64,000 nucleotides of DNA, taken from the NCBI RefSeq assembly GCF_964355755.1, contig NC_092670.1, forward strand, positions 335,001-399,000, written 5' to 3'. The position numbers and the translations under genes were made by a program. The notes under the pieces are model-generated. The model saw only the letters and a list, made by a program, of their open reading frames with translations, was not told the DNA's origin and did no database searches. The stretch is from Antedon mediterranea. Its lineage: Eukaryota > Echinodermata > Crinoidea > Comatulida > Antedonidae. Positions 26,801 through 37,330 of the stretch are shown here, one piece after another (within the stretch, counting starts at the first letter, position 1; every line of letters begins with the position of its first letter).

Positions 26801-26900
26801 AGTATCCAAAATCAAGTAGTATACGTATGAAACGCCATCTGTGCCAAAATATTTATCTTTTAACTAATATTAAGACAAAACTCCGTCTGGAACCCAGACT
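23831..26900 (-). mobile_element. Element E copy 1 (~953 bp, split by a 2.1-kb insertion)
   Basis: It is flanked by the 10-bp direct repeat ACTGCTGAGC (23821-23830, 26901-26910). The sequence is the reverse complement of 27437-28401, at roughly 90-95% identity by eye, once the 24349-26461 insertion and its 4-bp duplication are removed. One end contains the hairpin AGACTTGCCCCAAGTCT. No ORF was found, so it is non-autonomous. The long target duplication fits a Mutator-like element or some other unknown class. Confidence 0.85.
24349..26461. mobile_element. 2113-bp TIR element inserted in element E
   Basis: The ends are CAGTGGGAAAGCCA and the reverse complement of CAGTGGGACAGCCA. The 4-bp target duplication is TCAA (24345-24348, 26462-26465). 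The empty site is visible in the other copy of element E (27437-28401), which confirms both boundaries. An internal direct repeat GAATAGTCGGAG(G/C)TGCATC occurs near 24693 and 26053. There is no transposase. A 4-bp duplication with CAGTG-type ends does not let me assign a superfamily. Confidence 0.88.
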
Positions 26901-27142
26901 ACTGCTGAGCGTGAGATCGAGAGATTGTTGAGAGATGATGGTTATAAATATGACAGAAAAATGGACTGACCAATCGCGTGCTTCGGCCGGGCTTTTCGGA
27001 ACGCACAAGATCACGTTCAGTTCAGTTCAATCTTTTTGGGGACTTTTATTTTTTTCCTGGAAATATTTTTCATTAAACCAAAGAATTTCACTGTGTAAAC
27101 TTTCACTGTGCTGAGTTAAATTGGTACGTGTACGTAGGCCTA

Positions 27143-29211
27143 CCGTATATTTCGGTGTATAAGACGCACTTTTGACACGCAAATTTGACCTCTAAATGTT
27201 ACCCTAATTAATTTAATTACCTACTAATACTTAAATTAATTAAAAATAGTATACTACTCTGCAATGTAGGCCTAGCTAGTTACTCACTCCTGTCTAACCA
27301 CAGTGTGGTAACAAGTTTATTGAATTTTTAGTTAAGGTAAACTGTCATCCTCGACTGTATTAATTAATATTACAGTACGCATTAGATATTCTACCCAGGC
27401 CTAGCAATACTCTCTGAACTCGCGGGTGTGTATTCTAGTCTGGGTCCGGTTCCAGACGGAGTTTTGTCTTAATATTAGTAAAAAGATAAATATTTTGGCA
27501 CAGATGGCGTTTCATACGTATACTACTTGATTTTGGATACTCCGTCTGGGGAAACACGCACAAGTCACGTGGTTTGACACCAAGAATTCTTGGTGCATAC
27601 GATTATCCGGTTGACTAGTTTTAGCTGCATGCGATTGGCTACTCACTCGTACACCGTGTAAATATTCATATTTCAGAATTTCAAAGACTCAACAACTAAG
27701 ATGATGCGCATGCGCTATGTTACGTTTAGACAATGTGTACTTGGGTACATTTATGAAAGTTTCTGAAGGCTAGAAATTATTTTATATGCCTAGTAGTCTG
27801 GTAAACATTTGATGGGATTTTTTCCCAAGAACATGAAAACTCGTCTTGATATGATAGGCTATAGCTTCTCCGCAAATCAAACATTGAATGGATCATTTAT
27901 TACGCGGAGATAATTTTGATTTAATTCCCACCGAGACCCTGTCCTGTTCTGTGTGGTGGTGTAGCCCTGTTGTGTGCCGGTGGTGGTATGTAGGGCTACT
28001 TTATTGGCGTTTTATTTGGCAGGTCATGCGTGCGAGTTGAGTGGGACCTCTACGAAAGAGGCCTAGGCCAAGGACTAAACAATTAATAAACAAAACAACT
28101 TGGCATTACGATTTTATATTTCAACAGTCTCGATCGTACATTCAGCACTGTACGTACGTCTCGATCTTTTTCATTTTGAAACAAAATGATCATTGCAGTT
28201 GATTCGAAATCCATATTTACATACCGCCCGCCCCATATAGCCAAATACGGTATGATAACCTACGTCATTCTTATCGGATGTTTGCGGTCTGCAAATCGAT
28301 TTCTATACGTGTTTCACAAGTCTGTATTTTCAGACAAAAATCGCGGTCGAAATAAAAACAAATAAAAAAAAAAAAGATAATACAGACTTGGGGCAAGTCT
28401 AGTGTGTATTCTAGCAGCATGCAGCATCATCACAGCGCAACACATTTATGGAAGAGTCCATTAATTACGGTGGTGTCACATTTTATTTACACAATAACTA
28501 TTTCCCTTGATCACGGTGGTTTATTTTTATTACATCTCTATGTCAACAATCACATAATTTTATAATCATGTAGTCAATAGTTCGTATGTCAAGCGATATC
28601 TAAAAGAGTGTGTTGTTATTGTGTTAAGTAGCTTCCCCTAATCTTATAGTGTATATGGCCAACAGTGCTGGCCACCAGGCAAGGAGCACATGGTTAGTGC
28701 TCTCTCCTCATATTGCTGTAATGCATGTATGGAAATAGGAAAGATTTTCATATAGGCCTACCCAACATGATATTCCTGGTTCATTATCAGCCCAAAAAAC
28801 TGAACATCATTTGGATTGATTTTATAATGGTCATACACACAATAAGAAGGTATATATTTAAATAATATGAAATTAAAGTTACTTAAATAGACTTAGGCTA
28901 GCCCTACCCACACAGTGCATCGTAACTGAAACAATATGGGGATTTCCCTTTTCATTGAACGTTCAGTTGAAGTAGAGACTGATTACGATGTAATAAAGGC
29001 AATCAAACAAAATTATATCATTTGATTCTAATATGTCTCAAATATCGTTATTTTATTATTAAAATACCATTGTTTTGATTGTAAAATGTTTAAATTTCGG
29101 CCTAGAAATAAGTGCGTCTTATGCATCGACTACATAAAAAATACTAATATTTCAGTCTCCGTTATGGGTGCGTCTTATACACAGGTGCGACTTGTACACC
29201 GAAATATACGG
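27143..29211. mobile_element. TA-flanked TIR element carrying element E copy 2
   Basis: CCGTATATTTCGGTGTATAA at 27143 is matched by an inverted copy ending at 29211, with TA on both sides (27141-27142, 29212-29213). The motif GTGCGTCTTAT recurs within it. Without the 965-bp insertion plus its duplication the element is about 1.1 kb and non-coding. TA duplication suggests Tc1/mariner or another TA-targeting group. Confidence 0.75.
27437..28401 (+). mobile_element. Element E copy 2 (965 bp, uninterrupted)
   Basis: It is flanked by the 11-bp direct repeat GTGTGTATTCT (27426-27436, 28402-28412). It runs from AGTCTGGGTCCGGTTCCAGA to GGGGCAAGTCTA. Both ends can fold: GTCTGG/CCAGAC at the start and AGACTTG/CAAGTCT at the finish. 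An A-rich run precedes the second hairpin. It lacks ORFs. Confidence 0.87.
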
Positions 29212-29573
29212 TAGGCTACTATTTGTTTTTTATGTTTATACGATAAGAAATTACTTAAGGGCCTAATATAATATACTTTTTTGCAACAATAAAGCTGTAT
29301 TTCATGATCAGTACTACTAACTTCCATACTGTAGGCCTACTATATAATTTCTCTGCATAACCCAGATTTTAGTAGGTAAAAAATGTCTCTGTAAGCTTAT
29401 TAAAACAACCAAAATTGCTCTGAGAGCCAAAGCTTCCAGGGGGCTTCGCCCCCTGGACCCCGACCGGGGGCCCTTGCCGGCCCCCTGGCCCCCAGCCTAC
29501 AGTTGCTCGCTGCGCTCGCAAAATACTTGGTGTCAAGAAAACCCCCCTCTGATGCATTCTGGCTACGGGCCTG

Positions 29574-30066
29574 TTAAAACACACTTATTTGTGTCATACT
29601 ACAACAATGATTGATTGCAATGATTGATTTCAATTTGAATATAGTATATTGATGCCTATTTTTGTAATCTTGTATTTTTCTACTGCAATTTGTTTGGTCA
29701 ATTATTGTGCAATAATATTTTAAATTTTTAATCAATTTAATTAAATTTAAAAAAAAATAAATAAATAAATAAATTAAATAATAATTAATATGTAAATAAA
29801 TTGTATTTTTGTAATCATAGTTTAAGAAATTCCGACCTATTTTGTATATCGTTCATTTTATTTTTCTATTTTATGCGATTTTAATTAATGTACAGTAAGA
29901 ATATTTATAACTTAGTTTAAGAAATCTTATTAATATTTCGTATAATTTGAGGTTACTTTTGTAATTATTGCTTATGATGTTTGTCTTTATGATGTGAAGC
30001 GCCTTTGAGCATGAGTTTTCATGAAAAGGGCGCTATAGAAATCTGGTAAATAAATAAATAAATAAA
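29574..30066 (+). mobile_element. 3' end of the split L2-like LINE
   Basis: VKTHLFVSYYNND then stop is the usual C-terminus of such ORF2 proteins (KTHLF motif). About 430 bp later comes AAGCGCCTTTGAGCATGAG and AAAGGGCGCTATAGAAATCT, ending in (AATA)n, the characteristic 3' tail of L2-group LINEs. It pairs with the fragment at 23259-23378. Confidence 0.75.
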
Positions 30067-30230
30067 AACATCACTTGATTTACCGGGTGTAGAATGGCAA
30101 AGAATAGGCCATGCTGAGTAACGCATGGTTGAGTTTTGTTGTATTATTTTCTATGAAATGCTATAGGCCTAAAAACGCATACTGTATGCGAGTGCACCCA
30201 GGAGAGACACCATATATAAATGTGAACATT

Positions 30231-30310
30231 CAATCAATCAATCAATTTATTGGGAAATTGCACCTTTAACATCGGTGGCACACACAGGAAGTGGTGCATC
30301 CATATTGAAC
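30231..30310 (-). mobile_element. 3' tail of a minus-strand retroelement
   Basis: Read on the minus strand, GTGCAATTTCCCAATAAATT is followed by (GATT)n. This is the look of a CR1/L2-type 3' end with a tetranucleotide tail. The body of the element is not recognisable. Confidence 0.5.
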
Positions 30311-30528
30311 ACAATTTACATAAAATGACGGATACGGATACTTCAGCTAATTTAAATTAAAATTAGTACTATATATACTGTGGTAATATTTGTCTGACAT
30401 GAGTTGATACATTTTAGTTAAATATATTTATATATATACATAAAGAGGAAGTAGTTACAAAAATAATTGTTGATGATGAAGATATTAAAATTATCATGAT
30501 AGTTAATATTGAAATGGTTTCCTATACA

Positions 30529-31306
30529 GTATAGTAATAAAAATTATACATAGTGATACAAAATAATATATAAAAATACATTCACATAAAATCATAAGTT
30601 AATACGAAAAAAATCTTAACTATACTATACTTAACTAAAAAAAAAAAACGTTATAAAGTAAATATATTTAATGTAAGGTATAGCATGTTAATCATTACTG
30701 TATTTATAGTTATACATTAGTAGTACCAGACTACTACAGTTTAGTAATAACAGTAATACATGATACAAAATAATATATAATTATAAAAATACATTCACAT
30801 AGCGTCGTGAGTCATATGGCCGAGCGGTTAAGGCAGGGGCGCCGTTTACCGTACCTAAAGAGCCAACAGCAACATCGGCAAGGGTTCGAGGCCGACTCGC
30901 TCCTAGTTCTGGTGGTGGAACAAGTCTTCTCGTCGGATAAGGACTATAAACCGTAGGTCCAGTGTACACAGTTATAACCTGTGTGTACTTTAAAGAAACC
31001 CAGTTCATTATTCGAAAAAGAGTAGGGAGTTACCCCGGTGAACTGGTTCACACAATAGCCCCTGTATCAGGGGGATTACCACCTATCTGATAGGACAGTG
31101 ATTAATTCACTATTGGTAATCCTTGGCCACATTGCCTAAAGACATAAAATAAAATAAAATAAATAAATAAAAAAAAAACTTAACTATACTATACTTAACT
31201 AAAAAAAAATCTTTATTTCGTTATAAAGTAGATATATTTAATGTAAGGTATAGCATGTTAATCATTACTCTATTTACAGTTATACATTAGTAGTACCAGA
31301 CTGGTA
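30529..31306. repeat. ~210-bp tandem duplication, second copy split by a SINE
   Basis: The unit at 30529-30739 (includes CTTAACTATACTATACTTAA and TTATACATTAGTAGTACCAG) recurs from 30740 to about 31306. The second copy is interrupted at about 30804-31179 by the SINE. Apart from small changes the two copies agree closely. Confidence 0.8.
30804..31179 (+). mobile_element. tRNA-derived SINE
   Basis: Box A-like TGGCCGAGCGGTTAAGGC (30818-30835) and box B GGTTCGAGGCC (30883-30893) resemble a Leu/Ser-type tRNA head. A non-tRNA body follows (CGTCGGATAAGGACTATAAA; AAAGAGTAGGG). The tail is A-rich, (AAAT)n to A(10). The box A to box B distance and the body rule out a functional tRNA gene. The body resembles SINE domains shared across animals, but I cannot name the family safely. 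Confidence 0.85.
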
Positions 31307-31319
31307 TTTAAATCTTTAA

Positions 31320-32202
31320 AGAAACACAAAAAAATGAAAAAAAAAATATTCTAAATTTAAATTGGCCATATCAAAGTAATATTAAAGTTATTCACTTTAA
31401 GTCGAAAATTCGAACCAAAAACAACAATTTTACGTAATTAACAGGTAAATTAATTAGATTACATTTCATCTGGGAAATCGTCGCAAGCGAAATTAAAGAA
31501 AGATTTCAAACCATGAGTATGCATTATGCATGATGCTAATTAGGATTGTTTACAACTTGTCACGGTTGAGAAGGTGTTTTCACACAGATCGCGAGGAAGT
31601 TTTATGATTATGCATACAGAGTAGCCAAATAAGTGCGTTGCATTATGAGATATGTTTTGATTGAAAACTTTGACTGGAAGTCAAAGTTATTTTTTGAACA
31701 AAAAAACATCTGTATTTTGGTTAAATAATTTTTTTTTTCGACTAATTTTTGGTGAAAGTTAATAACTATTATGATACTTCAAAATGACTCACTTTTTTTC
31801 AAAATTAAAAAAAAAAATTTTTTTTTGAATTAGTCAAAGGGACAATACATCTTTAACATTTTGGTACGTGAAGCCCATGCTTGTTTTATATAGCTTTTGC
31901 AAAACATGTCAAATATTTCATTTACTTTATTAACAATCTGGTTGCGTCCCAGTAGGAAGGCTAGTGTCACGTCCTTCCTAGGGTTAGTTTTAGTTTTAAT
32001 ACTGGGTTACCTAGTAGAAAGTACAACCAGAATGTATAGAAATTACTATTATACAGGTTACGCTCAAGTTTACAATATTCCGTTGTGGAGGAGACATTTG
32101 AAAAAAACATTTGGACTAGTTATGTCCGTCCTGGCGTGCCATATTTACTCCATGCAAACCTCCCACCCATAGAAGATACCACGTGGTGGACAATCAGATT
32201 CA
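31320..32202. other. Unassigned sequence with short open frames
   Basis: The frame at 31897-32172 has a hydrophobic stretch (SFLGLVLVLILGYLVES). An overlapping frame from 32085 reads VEETFEKNIWTSYVRPGV then PYLLHANLPPIEDTTWWTIR, and is cut by the hAT-like element at 32211. I do not recognise either. They may be remnants of a gene or transposon, or chance ORFs. Confidence 0.3.
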
Positions 32203-32210
32203 GGATACCC

Positions 32211-34261
32211 CATAGTTGCCATTTCTGGCATTATTATGCTTTTTGGCATTATTTGGAGGCCCACGGCATCTGGCATAATGCCGCGGAATTATTTAGCCGT
32301 TTTTAGCATAATCTGGCATAATTTTGTGTTTTTTGAACAACCAAAAAAATAATATACCACAGAACAAAAATAAAATATTTTGTTAATACATCACCTTACA
32401 CAATATCATATCGTAAAAACAGATCTGTTCGGGTTTTCCGTACAATAGTTCTTCCATCCTTTCGTTTCGGACTTCATCGACTCTTCGGATAGGAAGGCTG
32501 CTCGAAAACTACCGTGTGTGCGATATAGGCAGCACAACAAATCCGAAGAGGCTAGCTATTGGCCAATTATGTTGCTCTATTTCAGAGACCATGCAGGTTA
32601 TTGGATCCCCAGATATAGAGACAATTGAACGAAAACATTATGAAAGGGGTTTTGTTTTTTCAGTTCATAATTATAAGCGGCCACACCCCAACCCTTAAAA
32701 TGGCAATTTCCGGTGTAACTAGAAGCTCTAATTTTAAAAAGAATTTCTTCTAGAGAATTTGTTTTCCATATTTCAAATTATGTTCCATTTGCATCGTCGT
32801 AGCAACCCTATATTTCCAAATGTTCTTCACCTCTCAGTGACCATGATGGGGCGAGGTCCTAGGGACTCTTATACATTATAAAATTAAGTGCAATTTCCGG
32901 CCATCTAGCAGCTCTATTTTCCCAATTTGTTTTACCTCAGCCCCAACCATGGTGGGTCTGAGGTCCTGGAAACACTTAATATATATTTTTATTTCCTATT
33001 TTAAATTATAATTGGCACTTTCAAAACTATCGTGGGCTAAGATCCTGGAGGTACTAATAAATATATTTTTATTTCACATATGAAATTAAGTGCCATTTCC
33101 GTCCATTGAGTGAGCAGCTCTATATTTTTTCATATTTTCTTACCTCAGCCCCAACCATGGTGGGGTTGAGGTCCTTGAGACACAATTAATATATATTTTG
33201 ATTTCCTATTTTAAATTATAATTGCCATTTTCAAACTATGGTGGGCTAAGATCATGGAGACACTAATAAATATATTTTGATTTCATATTTTAAATTAAGT
33301 GCCATTTCCGGCCATCTAGCAGCTCTATTTTTCCAATTTGTTTTACCTCAGCCCCATGCCATGGTAGGGCTGAGGTCCTAGAAACACTTAATATATTTGT
33401 TTATTTCCTATTTTAAATTATAATTGGCACTTTCAAAACTATCATGGGCTAAGATCCTGGAGGTACTAATAAATATATTTTTATTTTATATTTGAAATTA
33501 AGTGCCATTTCCGACCATTGAGCAGCTCTATTTTTTTTCATATTTTCTTACCTCAGCCCCAACCATGGTGGGGTCGAGGTCCTGGAGACACAATTAATAT
33601 ATATTTTGATTTCCTATTTTAAATTATAATTGCCATTTTCGAACTATGGTGGGCTAAGATCATGGAGACACTAATAAATATATTTTTTTTCATATTTTAA
33701 ATTAAGTGCCATTTCCGGCCATCGAGTAGGTATTTGTCCAAATTTTCTTATCAACCATGGTGGGGCTGAGGTCCTGGAGACACTCAAAATAATTTTTTTT
33801 ATTTCCTATTTTAAATTATAATTGCTATTTCCTAATTATGGTGGGCTAAGATCCTTTCATATTTGAAATTAAGTGCACAGATCCCGGCCATCGAGCAGCT
33901 CTCATATTTCAGTTCAAAAATTATAAATTTCCATGGCTGTGTAACAGGTTTTTTTTTTTGGGTGGGGTAGGGGGGTGGGGGTTGGTGTTGGTGTCATTTG
34001 CAATTACCATTTTCGCACCCCAGATATTTAGAATTATTAGTTATTACTCACAAAACTAAAAATATAAATTTTGTACGACATGGGGATACAATTTTAGGCC
34101 CTATTTTGTGTCAGTTGGGGTTTTACAAACGTTTATTAGACATAAAACCGTTGGTGGCGCTGTTTAGGGCCACATTTTGGGGATCTGGCATTATTTTTCC
34201 CAATCTGGCATTATTTGAGACAGGATACGGCATAATTTAAATTTTATCGCTGGCAACGCTG
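32211..34261. mobile_element. hAT-like non-autonomous element (2051 bp)
   Basis: The ends are CATAGTTGCCA and, inverted, CAGCGTTGCCA. The 8-bp target duplication is GGATACCC (32203-32210, 34262-34269). An 8-bp duplication with a CAG..GTTGCCA terminus is hAT-like. Near both ends TCTGGCATTATT and GGCATAAT recur. The interior is mostly a tandem minisatellite (32826-33930), with no transposase. Confidence 0.85.
32826..33930. repeat. Hierarchical minisatellite, ~205-bp units (5 copies) in dimers
   Basis: ACCATGGTGGG(G/T)CTGAGG-type sequence recurs at about 32948, 33155, 33358, 33562 and 33755. Units 1 and 3 share AGATCCTGGAGGTACTA, while 2 and 4 share AGATCATGGAGACACTA, so a ~408-bp dimer is the repeating block. 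Each unit is itself two diverged ~100-bp halves (GAGGTCCTGGAGACAC versus AAGATCCTGGAGGTAC). Confidence 0.85.
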
Positions 34262-34574
34262 GGATACCCCGTTGGCGTTAATATCAGTCGGCGTCGTTTG
34301 ACTGGAAGTCACCAATGCATTACGTCTCAATGTTTTGTTGATTATTATTGACCACGCAACTGCAGGTATGTTAGTTTGTATTATTTTGTTAATACTGTTA
34401 TGTTAGTTTTATGAATTATGGTTTTAGGTATTTAGAGAAAGCAGCTGGACAATTAAGGATGAAATAATGATGGATGTTTTCGTCCGAATGTGTACCGCAT
34501 TGTTGTTGTACACTACATAGACTAGGCTATGAATGAGGTAGGTGCCACCCGGAGAGGTAGAAATTCTCATATGA

Positions 34575-36861
34575 GGCGCTCCAGCTCAAAATCAGCATCC
34601 AGATCAATTTTTTTAATTCCTATCTTTTTATAAATTCATATTCTTTACATATTAAGCTTTACAATGATATATCATACATTAAATTTAGTTGAACCTATCC
34701 AAAGTTATAAGCCAAAAACTAAACAGCACTTTCACTAAAAAGGAAATCCAGGTTTTTTTTAGAGGAACATGACTTTGAAATCAACAGAGCGTAAACTGTG
34801 CTGGTTTTTGGAAAAGGACAGTCAAAACACCATAGCAACAGTAAAGTTTCCATTGTCTGATTCTAAAGAAATTTTGCACACACAATAACAATACAATAAA
34901 GAACATTAGTTGTTAAAATCATTAATTTATTTCAACATTATCATTTTCAAAAACAGTATTTTCTCAACTGAATGCCAACAAAATGAAAGTCGACAAAGCA
35001 TGACACTGAGAAAATTTATATACACATTTTTGAATTACTGTATAAAATGAAAGTATAAAATGAAAGTATAAATAAAAGTATATTAATAAATTGCCATTAA
35101 AGTTATTGCCCTGTTAAAAAAGTTAAACCAGTATGATCGTCAACAAATTTCATTTAATAGAAAAGTGAATAGATTGCACATTAAAATATAAATACAAAAC
35201 AAATAAAAATTAAAATATTTGACCAGTTAAAATTGCCGCAACTGTCACTTAAAATCTATATTAATTTTATTGCAAATAAATAAATTAAGATTTTTAACTT
35301 TACAACAATATTGCGACAGGACCTCTACTCGCTTGGAGCGGGACACACAATATCCCTTGCCTCAAATTTACAAAACTCTCGTACCGAGTCATAGAAGTAT
35401 GATTGCCTTTTAAATGATAAACCAGGGTATGGAATGGGTTTTGGTAAAATAAGTGGAGGTATGTTGTTTACATTCTTGAGCAACTGTAGGCTTTGTTCTG
35501 GCGTATCAATGTACTCATTGTACTGTATACACCATACATAAATTCTTCCTCAAATTGTTTTAGGCAAACGTTTTTGTTGGGTCCGTTACCACATCTGCAG
35601 CGTTTGAATGATCGGATTTTCTGCAGTTCTTCATCATTTTGAATGAACACCAATCTGCAGTTTTGTCACAACTAAAGAAAAACAAATACAGACAGTTTAA
35701 TTTAACAAACAAGCATGAATGTATTTGTAAAAATCAAATTTGCTTACTGACATTTTTAATTAGCCTAGGCCTAAATTGACTTTATTTTACCTCAACTAAT
35801 TTATTGAATTAGTAGACCATAGTAGGCCTAGCCTAGGCTAGTAATATTAATAATATAAAGTTAAAGTTATATCATTTCTTCATAGTGATATTTAACATTT
35901 AATGTGACAAGACGGATTTTAGTTTAAATACAAGAAAAAATAAAATGTACTTACAGAAGCATTTCATTACATCTAAGGACGTCTACCCTATGGATAACGG
36001 GCCTAGGATGGCCATTCTCCACTTCGTCAGGAAAAAGGCCTAGGCTAGGGCCTACCCCTCTACTAAAGGCCTAGCCCTAGGCCTAGTTTTGGTCATCATG
36101 AGTTGGTTGAGATTACTTCAGCATCCTCATTATTAAAACCAAAATCATTGGCACCATTTAACGCATCTAGAATTTGCTTAGGCGGGTCCTTCCGAGACAT
36201 TACGAACGTATTGCGAAAAATCAGTAATATAAATAATAGTTATCGCTAGATGAATGAAGAAAGAATGTTTTCGTAAGAATTTCCCTGGAACATGTGTTGT
36301 TCGATCTACTTCGCGCAGGCGCGGTAGCCAGATCGAAGCGTAAACATAGCAAATGCGCATGCTCAGTAATGATGTAATGAAAATTGACCAATCAGCAACG
36401 TAGTTTTTACAGATTTGTTTGGGCAGGGTAGCAACAACAAGACAGCAATAAGACGATGTTTAATTGGTTAGAATAATATTTATCCAACGAATCAAGGGCA
36501 GGGTTAGATAGAATAAAATCTAAGCTTTCTGCCGATACCAAACATGGCGGAGTTTGCGAAGGAGAAAGTCGATGATACTTCTAGCGAAAAATGGAGTATT
36601 TTATTGTCGTTCGGGCACTGTACATTTTTGTTTTCAGATATTTTAAAAGAAACACACATCAAAGATTACGGAATTTAACACATTTATATTTATTGGTTCA
36701 TAATAAGACTTCGTGGGTAGGTAAAACACATATCAATAATTCATATTATGTAAAAAAAATAAAATTGAAAATTTTTTCACATTCGCTGAAATTGAACTTT
36801 GTGATAGTTATTACATAGGTTGGTCTATTGCGACACAGCGCCGCTTTTGAGCTGGAGCGCC
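34575..36861. mobile_element. 2287-bp TIR element nested in the left arm
   Basis: GGCGCTCCAGCTCAAAA at the left is matched by TTTTGAGCTGGAGCGCC at the right. The 8-bp target duplication is TCATATGA (34567-34574, 36862-36869), itself palindromic. The empty site is visible in the right arm near 47005. GG-starting ends with 8-bp duplication would fit Merlin-like elements, but this is only a suggestion. Minus-strand coding remnants are listed at 35334-36201. Confidence 0.88.
35334..36201 (-). pseudogene. Unrecognised coding remnants in the nested TIR element
   Basis: On the minus strand ATG at 36201 opens MSRKDPPKQILDALNGANDF (34 codons). A separate frame near 35990 reads DEVENGHPRPVIHRVDVLRC and meets a GTAAGT donor. 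A third (35653-35468) reads IRSFKRCRCGNGPNKNVCLK. A fourth, in another frame, reads YNEYIDTPEQSLQLLKNVNN and ends YFYDSVREFCKFEARDIVCP before a stop near 35334. They look like exons or broken pieces of one protein with a Cys-rich part. I do not recognise the family. Confidence 0.35.
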
Positions 36862-37330
36862 TCATATGACTTTTCTAGACCAGTTTTTTCTGAGGAATCC
36901 AAATATATTGGGTAAATGGGCTGTAACCTGAGAACTTTCGCGTGAGGGCGCTTTTTTCAAAATGGCCACCAGTTACAGTAGACGATGATATCTTGGCAAC
37001 CACTGGTCATAGAGAGTTACGTATGGTGTCAAATTGTTCGGAATGTACATGTTCCTATTTGATGTAATAGCACATTTTGTCCGAAAATGGCCGGAAATGC
37101 CTCTATTGACCTTTGACCCAATATCCAACAGATATCATACTCCGTAACTACTCGACACAGAAAGTTGTAATTGGTGTCAAACTGTCCAGAATATAGATGT
37201 TTATATTCAAACTAATAGAACATTATCTGTAAAAATGACCGGAAATATCGTTACTGACCTTTGACCCAAAATGCAAGACATTTCTCCTATCTGATCACAT
37301 TTAGTAATATCTTGTCAATTAATTCATTTT

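Larger units (their letters stand above)
23592..29573. mobile_element. Composite element with CAGGCCCGTAGCCAG termini
   Basis: CAGGCCCGTAGCCAG at 23592 is matched by its reverse complement ending at 29573. Inside each end are C- or G-rich runs (CGAACCCCCC; CCCCCTGG). Termini of this type are common in invertebrate repeats, and CAGG ends are hAT-like. No target duplication is visible, so the two ends may belong to one element rearranged later, or to two. Most of the length is younger insertions. Confidence 0.55.

Noticed and set aside
29369-29584. 71-codon minus ORF rich in G, P and R
   Set aside because: It lies in the G/C-rich terminal part of the CAGGCCCGTAGCC element, with no family resemblance.
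30804-30900. tRNA gene (box A and box B present)
   Set aside because: The box A to box B distance, lack of a foldable acceptor stem, and the A-rich tail 270 bp later make it a SINE head.
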